A DNA stretch of 64,000 bases. Source: Maylandia zebra (lineage: Eukaryota; Chordata; Actinopteri; Cichliformes; Cichlidae). The translations under genes were made by a program, and so were the position numbers. Within the stretch, counting starts at the first letter, position 1, and each line of letters starts with the position of its first letter. Under the pieces are notes generated by a model. It was not told the origin of the DNA. It saw only the letters and a program-made list of their open reading frames with translations, and ran no database searches. This document shows positions 52,407 through 64,000 of the stretch, one piece after another. Where the stretch lies: positions 8,295,529-8,359,528 of the forward strand of contig NC_135185.1 in assembly GCF_041146795.1 (NCBI RefSeq), read 5' to 3'.

Positions 52407-53123
52407 TCAGAAGATTTTCAGCCGTTTGCCAATCGCTCTGCCCCCCTTTGCCACTCTCTGGCTCGGCTGGTCTTTAGAAAGCGGGCAGTACTTGATGGTG
52501 TGCGCATTGTCACCGTTGGCACTGCAGAGGGGGCAGGTGTACGCCCGGAGGATGGGGCAAAGCACTCTGCCGTCCACTGTCTTCAGGATATGGGTGCCGT
52601 AAACTTCCTCTGGTGCGCCGTTATTCCGACAGAAGACGCACACTTTGGGCTCCGGTTTGCCCCTCTGAGCCTGTTTGCGTCTTCGGTCCATGGCGAGCAG
52701 GTCGAAGCCAGAGAAGCTTCCCTTGTACGAGGGGGTATCTCTGTCCCCCAGCTGCGAATCACTAGCGAGGTGTTCGTATGGCCTGAGAAGCGAGATGCGC
52801 TCTTTGAGATCATAGATAGAGATTGGCGGGGAGCTCGGGGCCGCGCAGTAGCAGTCCAAGGGTCCGTCGTTGGTGTCCCTGCCGTGCCCAATTACGCAGG
52901 AGCAAACCGGGGAATCGTCCTCCAGTCCCAAAGTCGCTTTAAGAGACTCGGTTATAGAGTTAGGGCTGAAGGGCGGACTGTTGATCTTATTTTTGGCGAC
53001 AAGTGTCGACAGCCCGAGGTAGTCGTTCCAAAAATTAAAGGTGTAATCATAAGGAGACCGCGCGTCCAGGTAACCGCGGTCTAAGAAATCCATCCTGTCA
53101 GAGCCGCACAGTTTAACGTCCAC
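52407..53123 (-). CDS. nanos1: Nanos homolog 1, translational repressor
   Basis: RNA-binding cofactor of Pumilio that recruits the CCR4-NOT deadenylase to repress target mRNAs in germline and nervous system. Single exon, 238 residues. The N-terminal [15 protein letters not shown] (residues 27-41) is the NOT1-interacting motif. The zinc-finger domain has two CCHC units: Cys162, Cys165, His178, Cys189 and Cys197, Cys200, His208, Cys213, with the exact C-x2-C-x12-H-x10-C and C-x2-C-x7-H-x4-C spacing. A basic C-terminus ([12 protein letters not shown]) follows. A second in-frame Met at residue 11 ([10 protein letters not shown], 53091-53093) aligns with the usual fish start, so the first ten residues (from 53123) may be untranslated leader. 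The conserved [12 protein letters not shown] (residues 56-67) supports nanos1 rather than nanos2 or nanos3. Confidence 0.96.
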   Translation of the reverse strand: MDVKLCGSDRMDFLDRGYLDARSPYDYTFNFWNDYLGLSTLVAKNKINSPPFSPNSITESLKATLGLEDDSPVCSCVIGHGRDTNDGPLDCYCAAPSSPPISIYDLKERISLLRPYEHLASDSQLGDRDTPSYKGSFSGFDLLAMDRRRKQAQRGKPEPKVCVFCRNNGAPEEVYGTHILKTVDGRVLCPILRAYTCPLCSANGDNAHTIKYCPLSKDQPSQRVAKGGRAIGKRLKIF

Positions 53124-53870
53124 ACTAGTGAATAGGCGTTTTGGATTGGATGGCTGTCAGCATGAGGATCCAGTGGAGGGTTCCTCTCTCTGCTCCTGCT
53201 GGGTCTACTTTGCAGAACATTGAGCATGCAGGCGCTGTTAAGTTGCCCAGAATAAAACACGGGGGCGTGGTTTGGTTCAAGTTGATTTTCTCTGTGGCCC
53301 CATAGGAGGGTCTACAGAGCAGGGAGTGACTGAGCTAGGAAATCATTTCCCCTCCCATAATATGACGATTAGCACCGAAATCTCTTTGTGTTAAAAGAAA
53401 GTAAGCTACCCTGTTGGTTGGGTTTGAAAGAAATCAGCTGTTACTCTGTTGAACTCAAGATGTGACTGGTTTTATGACATATTGTCAATTTACTTTCCCC
53501 CTTTTGCTTTTTAGTATAGATAGATAGATAGATAGATAGATCAGAGTGGATTTGACCTGTCTTCCAGTGTATTTTTTGTTTCCACAACTTTTTCTAAGCT
53601 GCTTTTTAAAATTTTACGTGATAGAGGGTCAAAGGAGTTCTTAAAAAGTCATTCTGCTCTGCAGAATTCTGTATCATCCTCCCAATGGTAGCAGTTCACA
53701 CCGAGAGTACAGATTGTGGTTCTAAACAGTGTGAATGATCTTTCTGACCAAAGATTTACAGTGCAGCCTGGTGAAGTTGTTATCCATGCAGATATTGTGA
53801 TATTTGTCAAACTGGATTTGTGTAGTTGGTTGGTTTTTAATAACAGTGCTGCTCAGACCAGCATCATATT
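53124..53870. other. nanos1 upstream region
   Basis: A CCAAT motif (minus strand, near 53145) lies close to the start. No TATA box is visible. A TAGA repeat lies at 53515-53541. Confidence 0.4.
53515..53541 (+). repeat. (TAGA)n microsatellite
   Basis: About six TAGA units upstream of nanos1. Confidence 0.9.
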
Positions 53871-53957
53871 TAACCCTTGTGTTGTCCTCGGGTCAGAAAT
53901 GACCCCTAGGTGAATGGCAAACAAATATATGGGAATCCCGAGGGCAACACAAGAGTC
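53870..53957. mobile_element. Short palindromic MITE
   Basis: Left arm TTAACCCTTGTGTTGTCC and right arm GGGCAACACAAGAGTC are near reverse complements around a short centre. The left edge abuts TTAA, which would fit a piggyBac-type element, though the right flank is altered. No coding capacity. Confidence 0.6.
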
Positions 53958-54930
53958 ATAAGAATAATCTCGCCTTGTTTGTGTCACACCAATCGACAAA
54001 CCGCCTTACATTTGAATGATACATGCTTATATTTTCATTCTTAAAGACTCAATTCAGCACAGCAGACTTGACTTATTTTCTCAGATTTGTCTCCACAGCC
54101 ACAGAATCGTGGCAGGAGGGTTGAATTTTCCATCTGCGCTCTATTGCACTTTTGATGACATTAAATAAGATATTTGTTTAGCTTCTTTTTTAATCTTCAT
54201 CTTGTGAATCGAGGCTTGTTAATATCAATATAACATAGCCTGAAAAGCAAAAGTCACAAAGATGCCAAAACTGTCACAAGGTGTCACAAGTAGGAACTCT
54301 TTGATTTAGGGAGGGAGGGAGGTCACAAGCCCTGAACAATAGATTATGATGTGTCTTAAAGAATAGGTCATATTAGACTTTGTCCTACCATATCTCATAC
54401 TGGAATCACATTATGAATGAGTCTTATAACCAATATGGATAGAGGAATCGCTACAGCAACCAAAACCTCTTTTGTGCATATGGGCATATGGGAATTGATC
54501 TAATGCTTGTTCCTTAGACTAAAAGTCCCAAAAGTTTGTTTTTTGCAATGCCTTATACAACTTTAATGACAATAACTTTCTAGTTTGAATGAGTTGGGGA
54601 TACATCAGTAGCTGAAGAGACAAAAAATCAAAGAGTGCCACATAGTGGAACTAGGAAAATTCAAAAAGTGTAGGACATAGTCATGTAACGCCTCAAGAAG
54701 CAGTGACCTTTAAGCGCGCACACACAAAAAACATCTTGTGCTTGACCACTGTAGCAGATTCCATCCTTCACCGATGATGAACCTGTCACTTCTGCATGAA
54801 GCTGCACATGTTCTGCTTCCCCTGAGCCCACGGCTTGGTGCTCACAACCAGTCCTCCTCTGCTCCATTGTCTCGTCCCTGTAGCAGGCCGTTTAACTTCA
54901 TTAATATGCATTAAAAAGGAGTGTGCCACA

Positions 54931-54931
<1 letters not shown>

Positions 54932-54963
<32 letters not shown>

Positions 54964-54981
54964 ACGCGTGTGTGTGTGTGT
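54932..54981 (+). repeat. (TG)n microsatellite, interrupted
   Basis: About 15 TG units, a CACGCG interruption, then about six more. The frames across it are artefacts. Confidence 0.95.
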
Positions 54982-57900
54982 CAGTCAAAGCCCTGTAAGG
55001 AGGGCGCCCAAAAAAAGAGCTTGATAACTGGCCCGACTGCTGGGACAATGACAGTGTTACTATTTTTGTCACACCCTCAAGTGAAATATTAAGGACAGTG
55101 AAAATTGAGACAGAAGTCATTTGCATGTCTTATATTTTCAAATTGGAGCTCAGATTAATTTTCTGACTGTGGTTTTCATTGATGAAATAAAACCCGTAAC
55201 GGTCTGCTGCAGATTAAGACTTAGTCTGTGGATATGATTCTGCGATTCGTTTACAGGAAAACAGAAACGGCGTCGTTTTGTAAGCCACTTTGGTGCGCCT
55301 TATAAATGTGCTTGTTTATAGGTTCATGTTCAGCCGCTGGGTATATATATTGTGGAATAAGACCTGTATTTGGGTCACAAAAGGGGGGGGGGTGAGTTTC
55401 ATTCTAAATCATGCCAAAATCTTCAAGAAAATATGCGTGCATCCAAAATTTGCACGGGCCTATAAATCCTGGGAAGGCTTCTTTTAAAAGCGATTACATT
55501 CGCTGCTGCTGCAAAAGTTTCCAGTGAGTGTAAGACGGCGCAAAAGCATGAAGAAAATCATGTTAGCGAGACAGTTTCTTGTATGTGAGAATAAATTATC
55601 ATCAGAATACACCACATGGTCTCTTTTCAAGGTCACCTCCAGCTCTGCATGCACAAAGGAAATCATGAGAGAGCATTTAAAAGATGAATGGCTGCCATAT
55701 CACAATGGATAAATTGCGCGGAGGCCAATATGACATGTGGCTCTGCTGCTTTGGGCCTACCCTTTATTATTCTTAATGCAAAACGTGTTTGGCAGCAACA
55801 AAGGAAGTATTGATAATGAATATGAAATTTATTTATTTTTACATTAGAAGATTTCATTTCAGACTCACACTATAGCAGGGCAACAGCAGAAAGGTTTCTG
55901 GCATGAGAGGAGAATAGGCAAGTTCATTTATAAAAAGCCTTTTAAAAGACAGGTCAGCTCACAGGTGCTTCACACAATAAAGCAGTAAAGAAGAGAAATG
56001 TTTGATTAGTTAGTAAGTCATGGTGCAGTTAACTGCATCCATTTTCTTAGCTTAAGCTTACGGGGCTGCCAGAATCTATCCCAGCTGTCATGGGGCCAAC
56101 ACAGAAAGTGAGACAAGCACACACACTCACATCCAAACCTACGGCCAGTTTGAAATCACCAATTAACCACAGAGCATGTCTTTTACTGTGGGAGGAAGCA
56201 GCTTCACTAGCAGGCACAGTGAAGCCATGCAAACCCCACACAGCAAGACAAAAGAAAACAAGGTGGCTCTTATTGTGGATTTAAATGTTACGTCTTTAAG
56301 AGAAGCTAACATATTTTAAATCACTGGTAGTCATCTACTGCAGCTTTAATATAGTTGCAGCCCAGTGCTGGTCTGCTCTCTGAAAGATGGAATAAACCTA
56401 CGGTACTTGATTTATGTTTTTTGGAACGTGAGTGTAAAGTGTAACGTCAGAGCAGAAGTAATACGATCAAACGCTATCGTCACCTCTGATATATCCTATC
56501 GTATTAACGAACATTGTGCACATGTGATTTTCTTACATTCAATATGCTCCTAAGGAAAACACAAAGGGGCGTTGCCTTTGTTACTGCTATATTTTGCGTT
56601 TAAATGGACGTCATTGATAAGAAATATGCTGTGGTAAATTACTAGGTTTCAATGTGTCATTTACATTTTAAGCAATAAGAGTCACTTGAAAACAATGAAT
56701 GATAAGCTTAAACTGGTAACTGGCCAAGATAACAATAAGTAATCACTACTTCCATTGTAGCCAACCAGCAGTAACAAATGTTGCTTTGTTCACATAAAAT
56801 GTGGCCATTGTTTAACTGTGTTTACTTCACAGCCCTGTCTGGCCTCCACACAGGCTCATTGCGGAGTGCGAGCCACAGCTAGTGTTTTTTCTTCTTTGTT
56901 TTACACAGATAAAGCTACAATAAATGCAGGGACTCTGGCTTGCAATGGGTTAAAAAAAATCTTCATGCATAAATACGGCTCCAGAGTGAGATGATGGTAC
57001 CCAGAGGCCTCCCAGGCAGCTCTGTCTGCTCTACAGCCGAGGCAGAGATGGGCAGCCGCTGCATCCCCATTCATCACTGTCAAGTTGAATAGAAAATTAA
57101 CAAATCCGTTAATTAAAAGACCTCTCTAGACTCTAGTGTGTTTGTGTGTGTGTGAATCTTGTGCCAGCTGCACTGCTTCATTGTGCAAGCTACAGCAGCC
57201 TGGCACAAGAGACACACACAACACTCCCTTCAATGCTAACATACACATGCACACAAACACCCACCGCTCCTGCCGACCCCTGCCATTCCTGCCGCTGCAT
57301 TAATTACATAAACTGCATAATGTGGCCAGCCTGAGCTTCATTTCATTCCCAATCTCTGTCTGTCCCCAGACACAGACTAGGGTAGGGAATCAGTTGGGGC
57401 TTTGATCCCTGACCTCTGCCTCCTCTCGTGGGAATATAAGCCTGCGCCCCTAACGGTCATCCATCTGCACACACCCCCAAGACCCCCAGCTCCTAGATTC
57501 AGCCCAACCCCAGACACGTGTCAATGTCACCAGCAGCAATAGGGAGCGCTAAACAAGCCAAGGTCAGCCTGAAATTAGGGGGTGTCTTTCGCCCTGTCAA
57601 GTGCTTTGTCACGACCACCAACTCGCTGAATGCCGCCTGCTATTACTTACCCCAAGACTCCACCCATTCCCCTCAACAGCACGCATTCACGCATTCACAC
57701 ACATGTACTTAATACCCTCTCAACATGGCTGAAGTGGTATGACTGAAAGCACTGTTCATCTGCATGTACACCTTGAGATTGGTGGACATTTTTTTTTTTA
57801 TTTAAAGCTGATTCCACGATACACTTTTTAAAATCCATTCCTTAAAATTGAGAGCTGGACTAATTAATCAGCAGTTCCATGTATTGTGTTTTAAAATTAA

Positions 57901-58124
57901 CGATATCTCTGGCATACACCTCAAACCTACGACGGTTCCACCTTATCCCAATGGAGTTTGGCAGTTTCTTTGTTTTATATACAGATATTGCAAAATGATT
58001 CATTGATAAATTATAAAACAGTCAGCAGATCAGCAAATTTTCTTCTTTTTTTACTTTACACATCTTCAAAGAAAGGCTGGGATTATTGCTAATTCCAGGT
58101 CATTTCTGTAGATGGCCGCCTCTT
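54982..58124. other. Intergenic stretch, no gene recognised
   Basis: No domain-like frame. The 55520-55860 stretch reads like unique, composition-balanced DNA and could be a conserved non-coding element; this cannot be shown from one genome. Confidence 0.35.
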
Positions 58125-58335
58125 TCTGAGCCTGGTTCTGCTGGAGTTTTCTTCCTATTAAAGGGGACTTTTTCCTTCCCACTGACGCCAAAGTGCTTGC
58201 TCATAGGGGGGGGTCATATGATTGTTAGGTTTTTCTCTGTATGTATCATTGTTGGGTCTACCTTACAATATAAAGCACCTTGTTGTTGGGATTTGACGGT
58301 GTATAAATGAAACTGAATTGAAATTGAATTGAAAT
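58125..58335 (+). repeat. LINE/SINE-type 3' tail with GAATT repeats
   Basis: AAGGGGACTTTTTCCTTCCC, then CTTGCTCATAGGGGG and TATAAAGCACCTTG, ending in repeated AAATTGAATTG. This is the typical 3' tail of a common fish retroposon family. A second copy lies at 59925-60085 and a degraded one at 36230-36345. Confidence 0.75.
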
Positions 58336-58543
58336 TAAGGGTTTGTTTGGCAACAAATCATAGCTTGCTTAACCCTATTGTGTAGCCTACAGTTGGCTAA
58401 TTTTGTCTGACCAAAAGCCAAAAGTGTGTTACTATGTCACCACATAAAAAACAAAGGCAGATGAAGTAAAAACAACAATATGATATAAAATGGCAGATGA
58501 AGCTTTTTCATTTTGTGCCTGCTTTGCAAAGTACCTTCCATGA

Positions 58544-58832
58544 TGGGGCGATGGTGGCTCAAGAGTTGGCAGTTTGTCTTGTAATCAGAAGGTTGCCAGT
58601 TCGAGCCCTGGCTTGGACAGTCTCGGTTGTTGTGTCCTTGGGCAAGACACTTCACCAGTTGCTTACTGGTGGTGGTCAGAGGGCAAGGTGGCGCCAGTGT
58701 CTGGCAGCCTCTGTCGGTGTGCCCCAGGGCAGCTGTGTTTGCCATCACCTGTATGTGAATGTAGTGTAAAGTGCTTTGGGGTCCATAGGGACTAAGTAAA
58801 GTGCTATACAAATACAGGCCATTTACCATTTT
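58544..58832 (+). mobile_element. tRNA-derived SINE
   Basis: The head resembles a tRNA with an A box (GGTGGCTCAAGAGTTGG) and a B box (GGTTGCCAGTTCGAGCCCT), i.e. an internal RNA polymerase III promoter. It is followed by a conserved body, and the tail TATACAAATACAGGCCATTT is shared with fish V-SINE/LINE 3' ends. Short (TA)n and (AAAT)n tracts follow at 58845-58878. Non-coding; the open frames over it are shadows. Confidence 0.85.
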
Positions 58833-59924
58833 AAAGTTGCCTAAATATATATATATATAAAAATAAATAAATAAATAAGGGACCATTGCTGAGGTCACTG
58901 GCTGTAACTAAACATGACACCACAAGGAGAGCAGAGGAAGAGAAGAAGGGACGTTGTGGGGCATGGATCAGAAACTTGTTTAACTCACCCAAATCTGCAG
59001 ATTAGAGCGGGAAGTGGTCAAAGGGCTTAGAGTGTATCGGTACAATGGGGCAGAGGGGATTAGAAGTGGATTCACTGAGCCCCTGCGATGCCCTTCATCT
59101 CTGAGGGTCCAGCCAGAGCACCTTTGTTGGGTTAACTAACGGCACTTCCATGGACGCAGTGAGCAGGCCAATCCCTTTTTAATGATGCAGGGAAAATTCC
59201 ATTGGCCCTGATTTTCACAATGCATTCGAGAGCCACCATTGTCCCACACATCGTGTCAAGCTTTTAAACTGTGCAGCCAGGCGAGTGGGCTGCGTGGTGA
59301 TTGAAGTCCGTTTGTAGCGTTTTAGCCAGGCTAGAAAGAGCCTCCGCTAAAACAATGCTGATATTTACATCTATTTTATGGTTGGAGCATAATGCCTGGG
59401 CTTTAATTGCCATTGTGGCCACCGATGCTTTAAATAAATGCAGCCGTCTTGAGTTTAATGGTTTGTAACAAAGCACTATAAGATGGTGAGACTGTAAAGG
59501 TAAAAGGTTTAATATCCTGTGGTTCCAGTGCTGTGGAGATTGAAGTCTTAGTAATGAATTTCTCAGTTGCAGAGGTGATCTGCAGAGAAATTGTCAGCGC
59601 AATTGACCTAAAACTTCAAAAGTAGCTGCACAGATATTGGTTTCACACTTTTCTCATAGATTAATTTTCAGAAAAAGCTTTTAAAACAGTCATGATAATA
59701 AAAAAATGAATAACTGATGCCTCAGAAAGAGTTGAACTAGAGTCAATAATAAGTCTTGTCTGTGTTGCACTTTCCTTGCTGATGATGGTTGACACCTAAG
59801 TGTTTACACACCAATCTGCATTTAATCATTAATTATTATTAATCTCTGTCTCTCTTCCATGGCATGTGTTTTGCCCTGTTTCCCTCACCTCACCCCCAAC
59901 CGGTCACAGAGATAACAGATAACT

Positions 59925-60085
59925 GCCCCCTGTTTTTTCCCCACTGTCGCCAAGTGCTTGGTCACAAGGGGTGGTCTGATTGTTGAGGTTTTCAAGGGTC
60001 TTTACCTTACAGTACAAAGCACTTGAGGTAACTCATGTTGTGGGTGGTGTTATATAAATTAAACTGAAAAATTGAATTGAATTGG
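59925..60085 (+). repeat. LINE/SINE-type 3' tail, second copy
   Basis: CCCCTGTTTTTTCCCCACTG, then GTGCTTGGTCACAAGGGGT and TACAAAGCACTTGAGG, ending with AAAATTGAATTGAATTG. More diverged than the copy at 58125. Confidence 0.7.
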
Positions 60086-63000
60086 TGTACTGGCCAGTGG
60101 CAAAAGCAGTTGGTTAGCCAAGTCTATCATTTTGGTTCAGGCTAGAAACCCTCAGGAGCTTTTGCATAGCTTAACGTGAAATTTCATACAAACTTTCATC
60201 ATAGTCTGCAGCGTATTGCTGTTAATATGATAGCAATTTCCCTACCTAGGACAACTAGCAGGTCAGAGTTTTCCTTTACCAGTTTCAAAATCTTGACATA
60301 TGGTGAACACAGACTGTTTCAAGCTGCCCACTCAGTGTAGTGAACTGACAGCTGGGGGGTGATATACAAAACTATTTCAGGCATTTAGCGCTATCATTCT
60401 GTTTAGCTAGTCCAGTATTTTGGTGATATTCCCATTACATCTGGAAGCTAACTGATTAAGCACATAAATTTGGTTACACCGCTAACAATGCCATATGCAT
60501 GCATCTACAGTGTAAAGTAAAAGTGAGTTCAGTGCACTGTGTATGAAGTTGTGAGATTATCTGCTTATTGCAAGTTAAGTGTTGTCCTTTGTTTGCTCCG
60601 TGCTTAAACCCTTTAGTTTAGCTCTAAAATGCAGTGAACTCAATCCCTCCTACCTCCAGACCATTAGATCTCTGAGGCAGATGTGTCTTGGCCCTATCAG
60701 CACACGCTCGGCTGTCTCTTGTGATCTTTCAGCTATGCAGCTGCTGTCATGTCAGTGCTCTCTCTCTCTCTCATCTTGCATTTGGTTTCCTGAAACTGAA
60801 TTACAAAGAAACTGTAAACTTAAAGGGAACAGCTTTGGGTTCATTTGGGTTTGTGGCTTAAATAGCTGAATGGGAAAGTCATTCTCGGTTTGTACATCTA
60901 TCATGTGATACTTCATAGTCACATTTGATCTAGCTTTTATATTGAGGTGGAGGTTTGGGACTTTACTAAAGTTTGCTTATCTCAGTAGTTAAAGAGGTAC
61001 AAACCCCTTGTTTAACTCAACTCAAATAAAATGTGAAAACAGTTATTCATGGTATGGAAATATACCACAACATTAAATCCACCTGTCTGTAGGTACATCT
61101 ACAGAATCATCCATCCGGGCGTGGTGTTGTTGTGGTGTCAGGTACACAGACATTTTAGGGTTCTTTGGGTTGTGGGAGCTTGTAATTTGTAATCTTGAAT
61201 ACTTTCTCGTGTTCTTGAAACCTATGGCAGGCTGGACTTTCTGCATGTACCTTTAAATGTTTTAGTGACCTTAATGCTAGTTCGAGGTTCAAATTTACCC
61301 ATTTCATTTCGCTGTTCTTTTCCTCTTCTTCTTCTGCTGTACTTATCAAACCTCAGGTTAAAACAATCACTAAGAGCAATTTGCTGTTGTTAGTTTACCT
61401 ACGATCCCATCTGCAGCTCACATGTATATGCAGACTGGTGGACCCATGTGCAGATGAGAACAGGCCTGGTGGTGTTGTGGTCGATACCACACAGGACCAC
61501 AGATGGGTCCCTGCACAGTAGAGCCGGTGGCTGGCGCCGAGGCTTGGGCGCTGGCCAGATGGGCCACCCTGAGAGAGGCTCAGCCTGTCAGGCCCAAACA
61601 GGCTGATCTTATTACTCTGGGCCAAGACTGGAGTGTGGTGCTGCAAACACACCCACACATACTTCATCAGGGGAATCGACATTATCATGACTGACTATCA
61701 CAGGCTGGCTTCATTTTGGTTTGTGTGTGTGTTTTCACCTGTGGTTTCATTCCTGTTTTAACTGGAAATATCAGACTTCATGTTGGTTTCCCATGTTTAT
61801 CTGAGAAAATCGTTTTCTCATCTCAGGACAATGGTTCCTCCCTGCTTTTTCACAATGGGCGAATACTCCCTGTGCAAGTTGGTGCATCATACAGCCCATA
61901 TTTTCAGATGTGTTTTTCAAGGCTAGTAGTGAATATTATTTATAAAGTGAGTTTTGATGACATAGCGTCATATCTGGAAACTCATATTCAGTCTAAACTA
62001 ATTTCCAGTCTTATATTAAATACAATTTAAAATCATGCATAATCCTGATGAGGCTACTTAGAATGCAAATCCTTTTTTTATGAGATCTTAAAACATTAAT
62101 AGAGATAGCAGCTCAAAAACTGAATTTGCTCTTCAAGCTTTTCAGATCAAGGTTGCAGTCAGGCTCCCCAAATATGGATGAGTGCAGCTGAATGTGAGGC
62201 AGGGTGTTAGAGAAATCATACTCAGTATGCTCTCCAAAAGATCTCCCAGGATAAATAAATGTTTAAAAAGCTGATTTTTTTTTAGGTCTGACAGCGGTGC
62301 TACATTCCTGCCAATGTGGAGTGCTGGAGTAACAAGAAAATGATCGCCCACCATATGGAGTCCTATCTGCTTTCACCTAATGGCTGAACTCCATGTGTAG
62401 CTGGTGTGTAGTTATTTTCTCTTTTCTGCATCATCTGTTGTAGTGTTTCTGGTCACAGGAGTGTCAGGTTCAGACTGATATACAGTCAGTATTTCTTAGA
62501 CCTGGACTTTTAGTGACTTTAGTCCCATACAAAATGCTGTATAAATACATGGGGAGTGAAAAGTGGTGAGTGGAGAAGAAGTGCTAAAATATCACAGTGT
62601 ATCAGTGTAAGTCCTGTGGTATGACAATTTGCAATGAGGCTTTGATGTAGCAGGCAGTTCAGATGAATCTCTTGGTTTTTACTGGATGTTTTCCTGTTTC
62701 TTAAGTGCATGACTTTCAGATGCTGTTCATCTGCTGTAGATTGCTTTTTGGAGCTGAGACGACTTCTTTTGTTTGTGCAGAGAACCTGGAGAACTGCTGC
62801 TCAAGATTGTTTGTTTTTACATTTAATTGGAAGAAATATTGAAATGAGATTTGGCTCAAGACTTTTGCACAGTACTGTAAATGAAAGCAGTAACTAAAAA
62901 TGGCAAAACAACTAGAACTAAAGCAGTTTTCCTGTACGTGTTTTCTGATGCCACATTTAAAAAAAATGTTCATTTAGGAATATGTGAGAGGATGGCGTAA

Positions 63001-64000
63001 AATGAATGTTTTAATCTGTTCAATTATTCGAAACAGTGGTGACTTAGCTTGTAATTATAGTGTATAGAAGCTCGACTGGGTAATTTATGATGAAAAATGT
63101 GAGCGGCGGTAATCAATGTTTTATTTTGCCGGTGCCAAATCAGCTGCATTGAGCTGTCATTTACTCCAACCTTTAATTTTCGAGCTGCCAAATGATGTTT
63201 CTACATTAACAATGATAGACTCGCATCTGTGGAGCAGAGCTTAATGTTGCACGCTGCCAAAAAGAAATGAATTTCTATTGCCTTAGCATCATCCACAGTA
63301 ATATAAACCATCCTGGTTTTTGTTCTCAAGCTGACAGCCCTGAAACAGGATGAATGAAAAACCATCTCCCAAGGTCAAGGTCATGGTTTGGACTGATTTA
63401 GGCTCCAAGGCCCTTCTTATTGTCTGAAAGCATCTCCATTTGAAATTCACTCGAAATAAAGTCAGGTTTGACTGGCAGTGCGAACGGGGCACGTGGGGGT
63501 TGTAATAACCACAGAAGCGGAGCTCGATGGATGGGTAGGTTTTCTTACCGCACATTGATTTCCACATTTGGGTGATTAAGTTTATTATTTGGCCTGCGGC
63601 TACATTAGCATGTAATTATCCAGGGTATCCTACAGAGAGAAGAATATTTAACTTTTGAGAACAAAAGGAGGATCACGGCGGTCACCTGAGTCTCTTTCAG
63701 AGAGGAGGAAGGAAAAACAACATGGAAGCGTTCGGCTTGGTTGCTTTGGCCTGGGACCGTGTTTAGCTCCGAGGTTCCTCGCTGTCTGCCTCCTTCCCTC
63801 TTTTCTCCCCTTTTCTTTCCTTCCCCTAGCAAACATTTCTACCCGACTCTTTTGTTTGCCAAGATCCAGGTTACCATGGCTACCAACTGGCGCTTTATGA
63901 GCACCTCATCCCTCATCTAAATATTCCTAGTTATCTATGGTAATGAAATGCACACACCATTATCTGGCTTAATGAAATACACTCTATTGTCTATGATTAG
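60086..64000. other. Intergenic stretch to window end, no gene recognised
   Basis: No coding exon could be supported. A (CT)n tract is at about 60760-60772 and a Tc1-type terminal fragment (CAAGACTTTTGCACAGTACT) at about 62857-62879. The 63100-63300 and 63600-64000 stretches have TAAT-rich, non-repetitive text of the kind seen in conserved enhancers; this is only an impression. Confidence 0.35.
62700..62880 (+). mobile_element. Tc1-type terminal fragment
   Basis: AGAACCTGGAGAACTGCTGC and, at the end, AAGACTTTTGCACAGTACTG are widely repeated right-end sequences of fish Tc1 elements. No transposase remains. Confidence 0.55.

Noticed and set aside
52080..53084. 334-codon plus-strand frame
   Set aside because: Antisense shadow of nanos1, which has the exact CCHC zinc-finger spacing on the minus strand.
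54835..55126. Val/Cys- and Thr/His-rich frames
   Set aside because: Generated by the (TG)n microsatellite.
58544..58620. Functional tRNA gene
   Set aside because: A and B boxes are present, but the acceptor stem and anticodon arm do not fold and a SINE body follows.
58437..58898. 153-codon minus-strand frame
   Set aside because: Covers a tRNA-derived SINE and (AAAT)n tract; not a gene.

Overview
This is vertebrate nuclear DNA, most likely from a percomorph teleost. Genes are split into exons with GT/AG splice sites. AT-rich introns and intergenic stretches are filled with fish-type Tc1/mariner, hAT, LINE and tRNA-SINE repeats and microsatellites. The proteins read as fish orthologues. No prokaryotic, viral or CRISPR features were seen. 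The species cannot be fixed from the sequence; a cichlid-like percomorph is only an impression.

Layout. 1-4190 (+): the 3' part of a pantothenate kinase gene (pank2-like) with a mir-103 hairpin in an intron, the classic PANK/mir-103/107 host arrangement. 4191-13765: about 9.5 kb without a recognised gene, holding two decayed Tc1 elements. 13776-38875 (+): a complete loxl3 gene (lysyl oxidase-like 3: signal peptide, four SRCR domains, lysyl oxidase domain) across 25 kb. Its introns hold an intact-looking Tc1 transposon, a non-autonomous hAT with perfect 8-bp target duplications, a LINE 3' end and several decayed Tc1 copies. 42656-43747 (-): mrps26, four exons. 44.2-46.2 kb: unexplained open stretches, possibly a small gene divergent from mrps26. 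46503-48319 (-): a three-exon type IV neuronal intermediate filament gene with almost no tail. 52407-53123 (-): single-exon nanos1. 53.1-64 kb: no gene recognised; a SINE, LINE-type tails and microsatellites.

The genes are functionally unrelated: coenzyme A synthesis, collagen/elastin cross-linking, mitochondrial translation, neuronal cytoskeleton and germline/neural translational repression. Order and strand look like ordinary vertebrate linkage. The pank2 and mrps26 pair matches their shared location on human 20p13.

The most interesting signals are in loxl3. First, the exon for the first half of SRCR domain 4 is present twice (32847-33017 and 34277-34432), both phase 0-0 with good splice sites but divergent sequence. 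This looks like alternative exon choice that swaps half a domain and two N-glycosylation sequons. Second, two small phase 2-2 candidate exons (21528-21593 and 24063-24119) lie in the large intron interrupting SRCR domain 2. Each can be inserted in frame and each encodes a Lys/Arg-rich segment. Also notable are the Tc1 copy with 200-bp near-identical inverted repeats and an intact DD34E transposase, and two same-orientation CTCF-like sites between the filament gene and nanos1.
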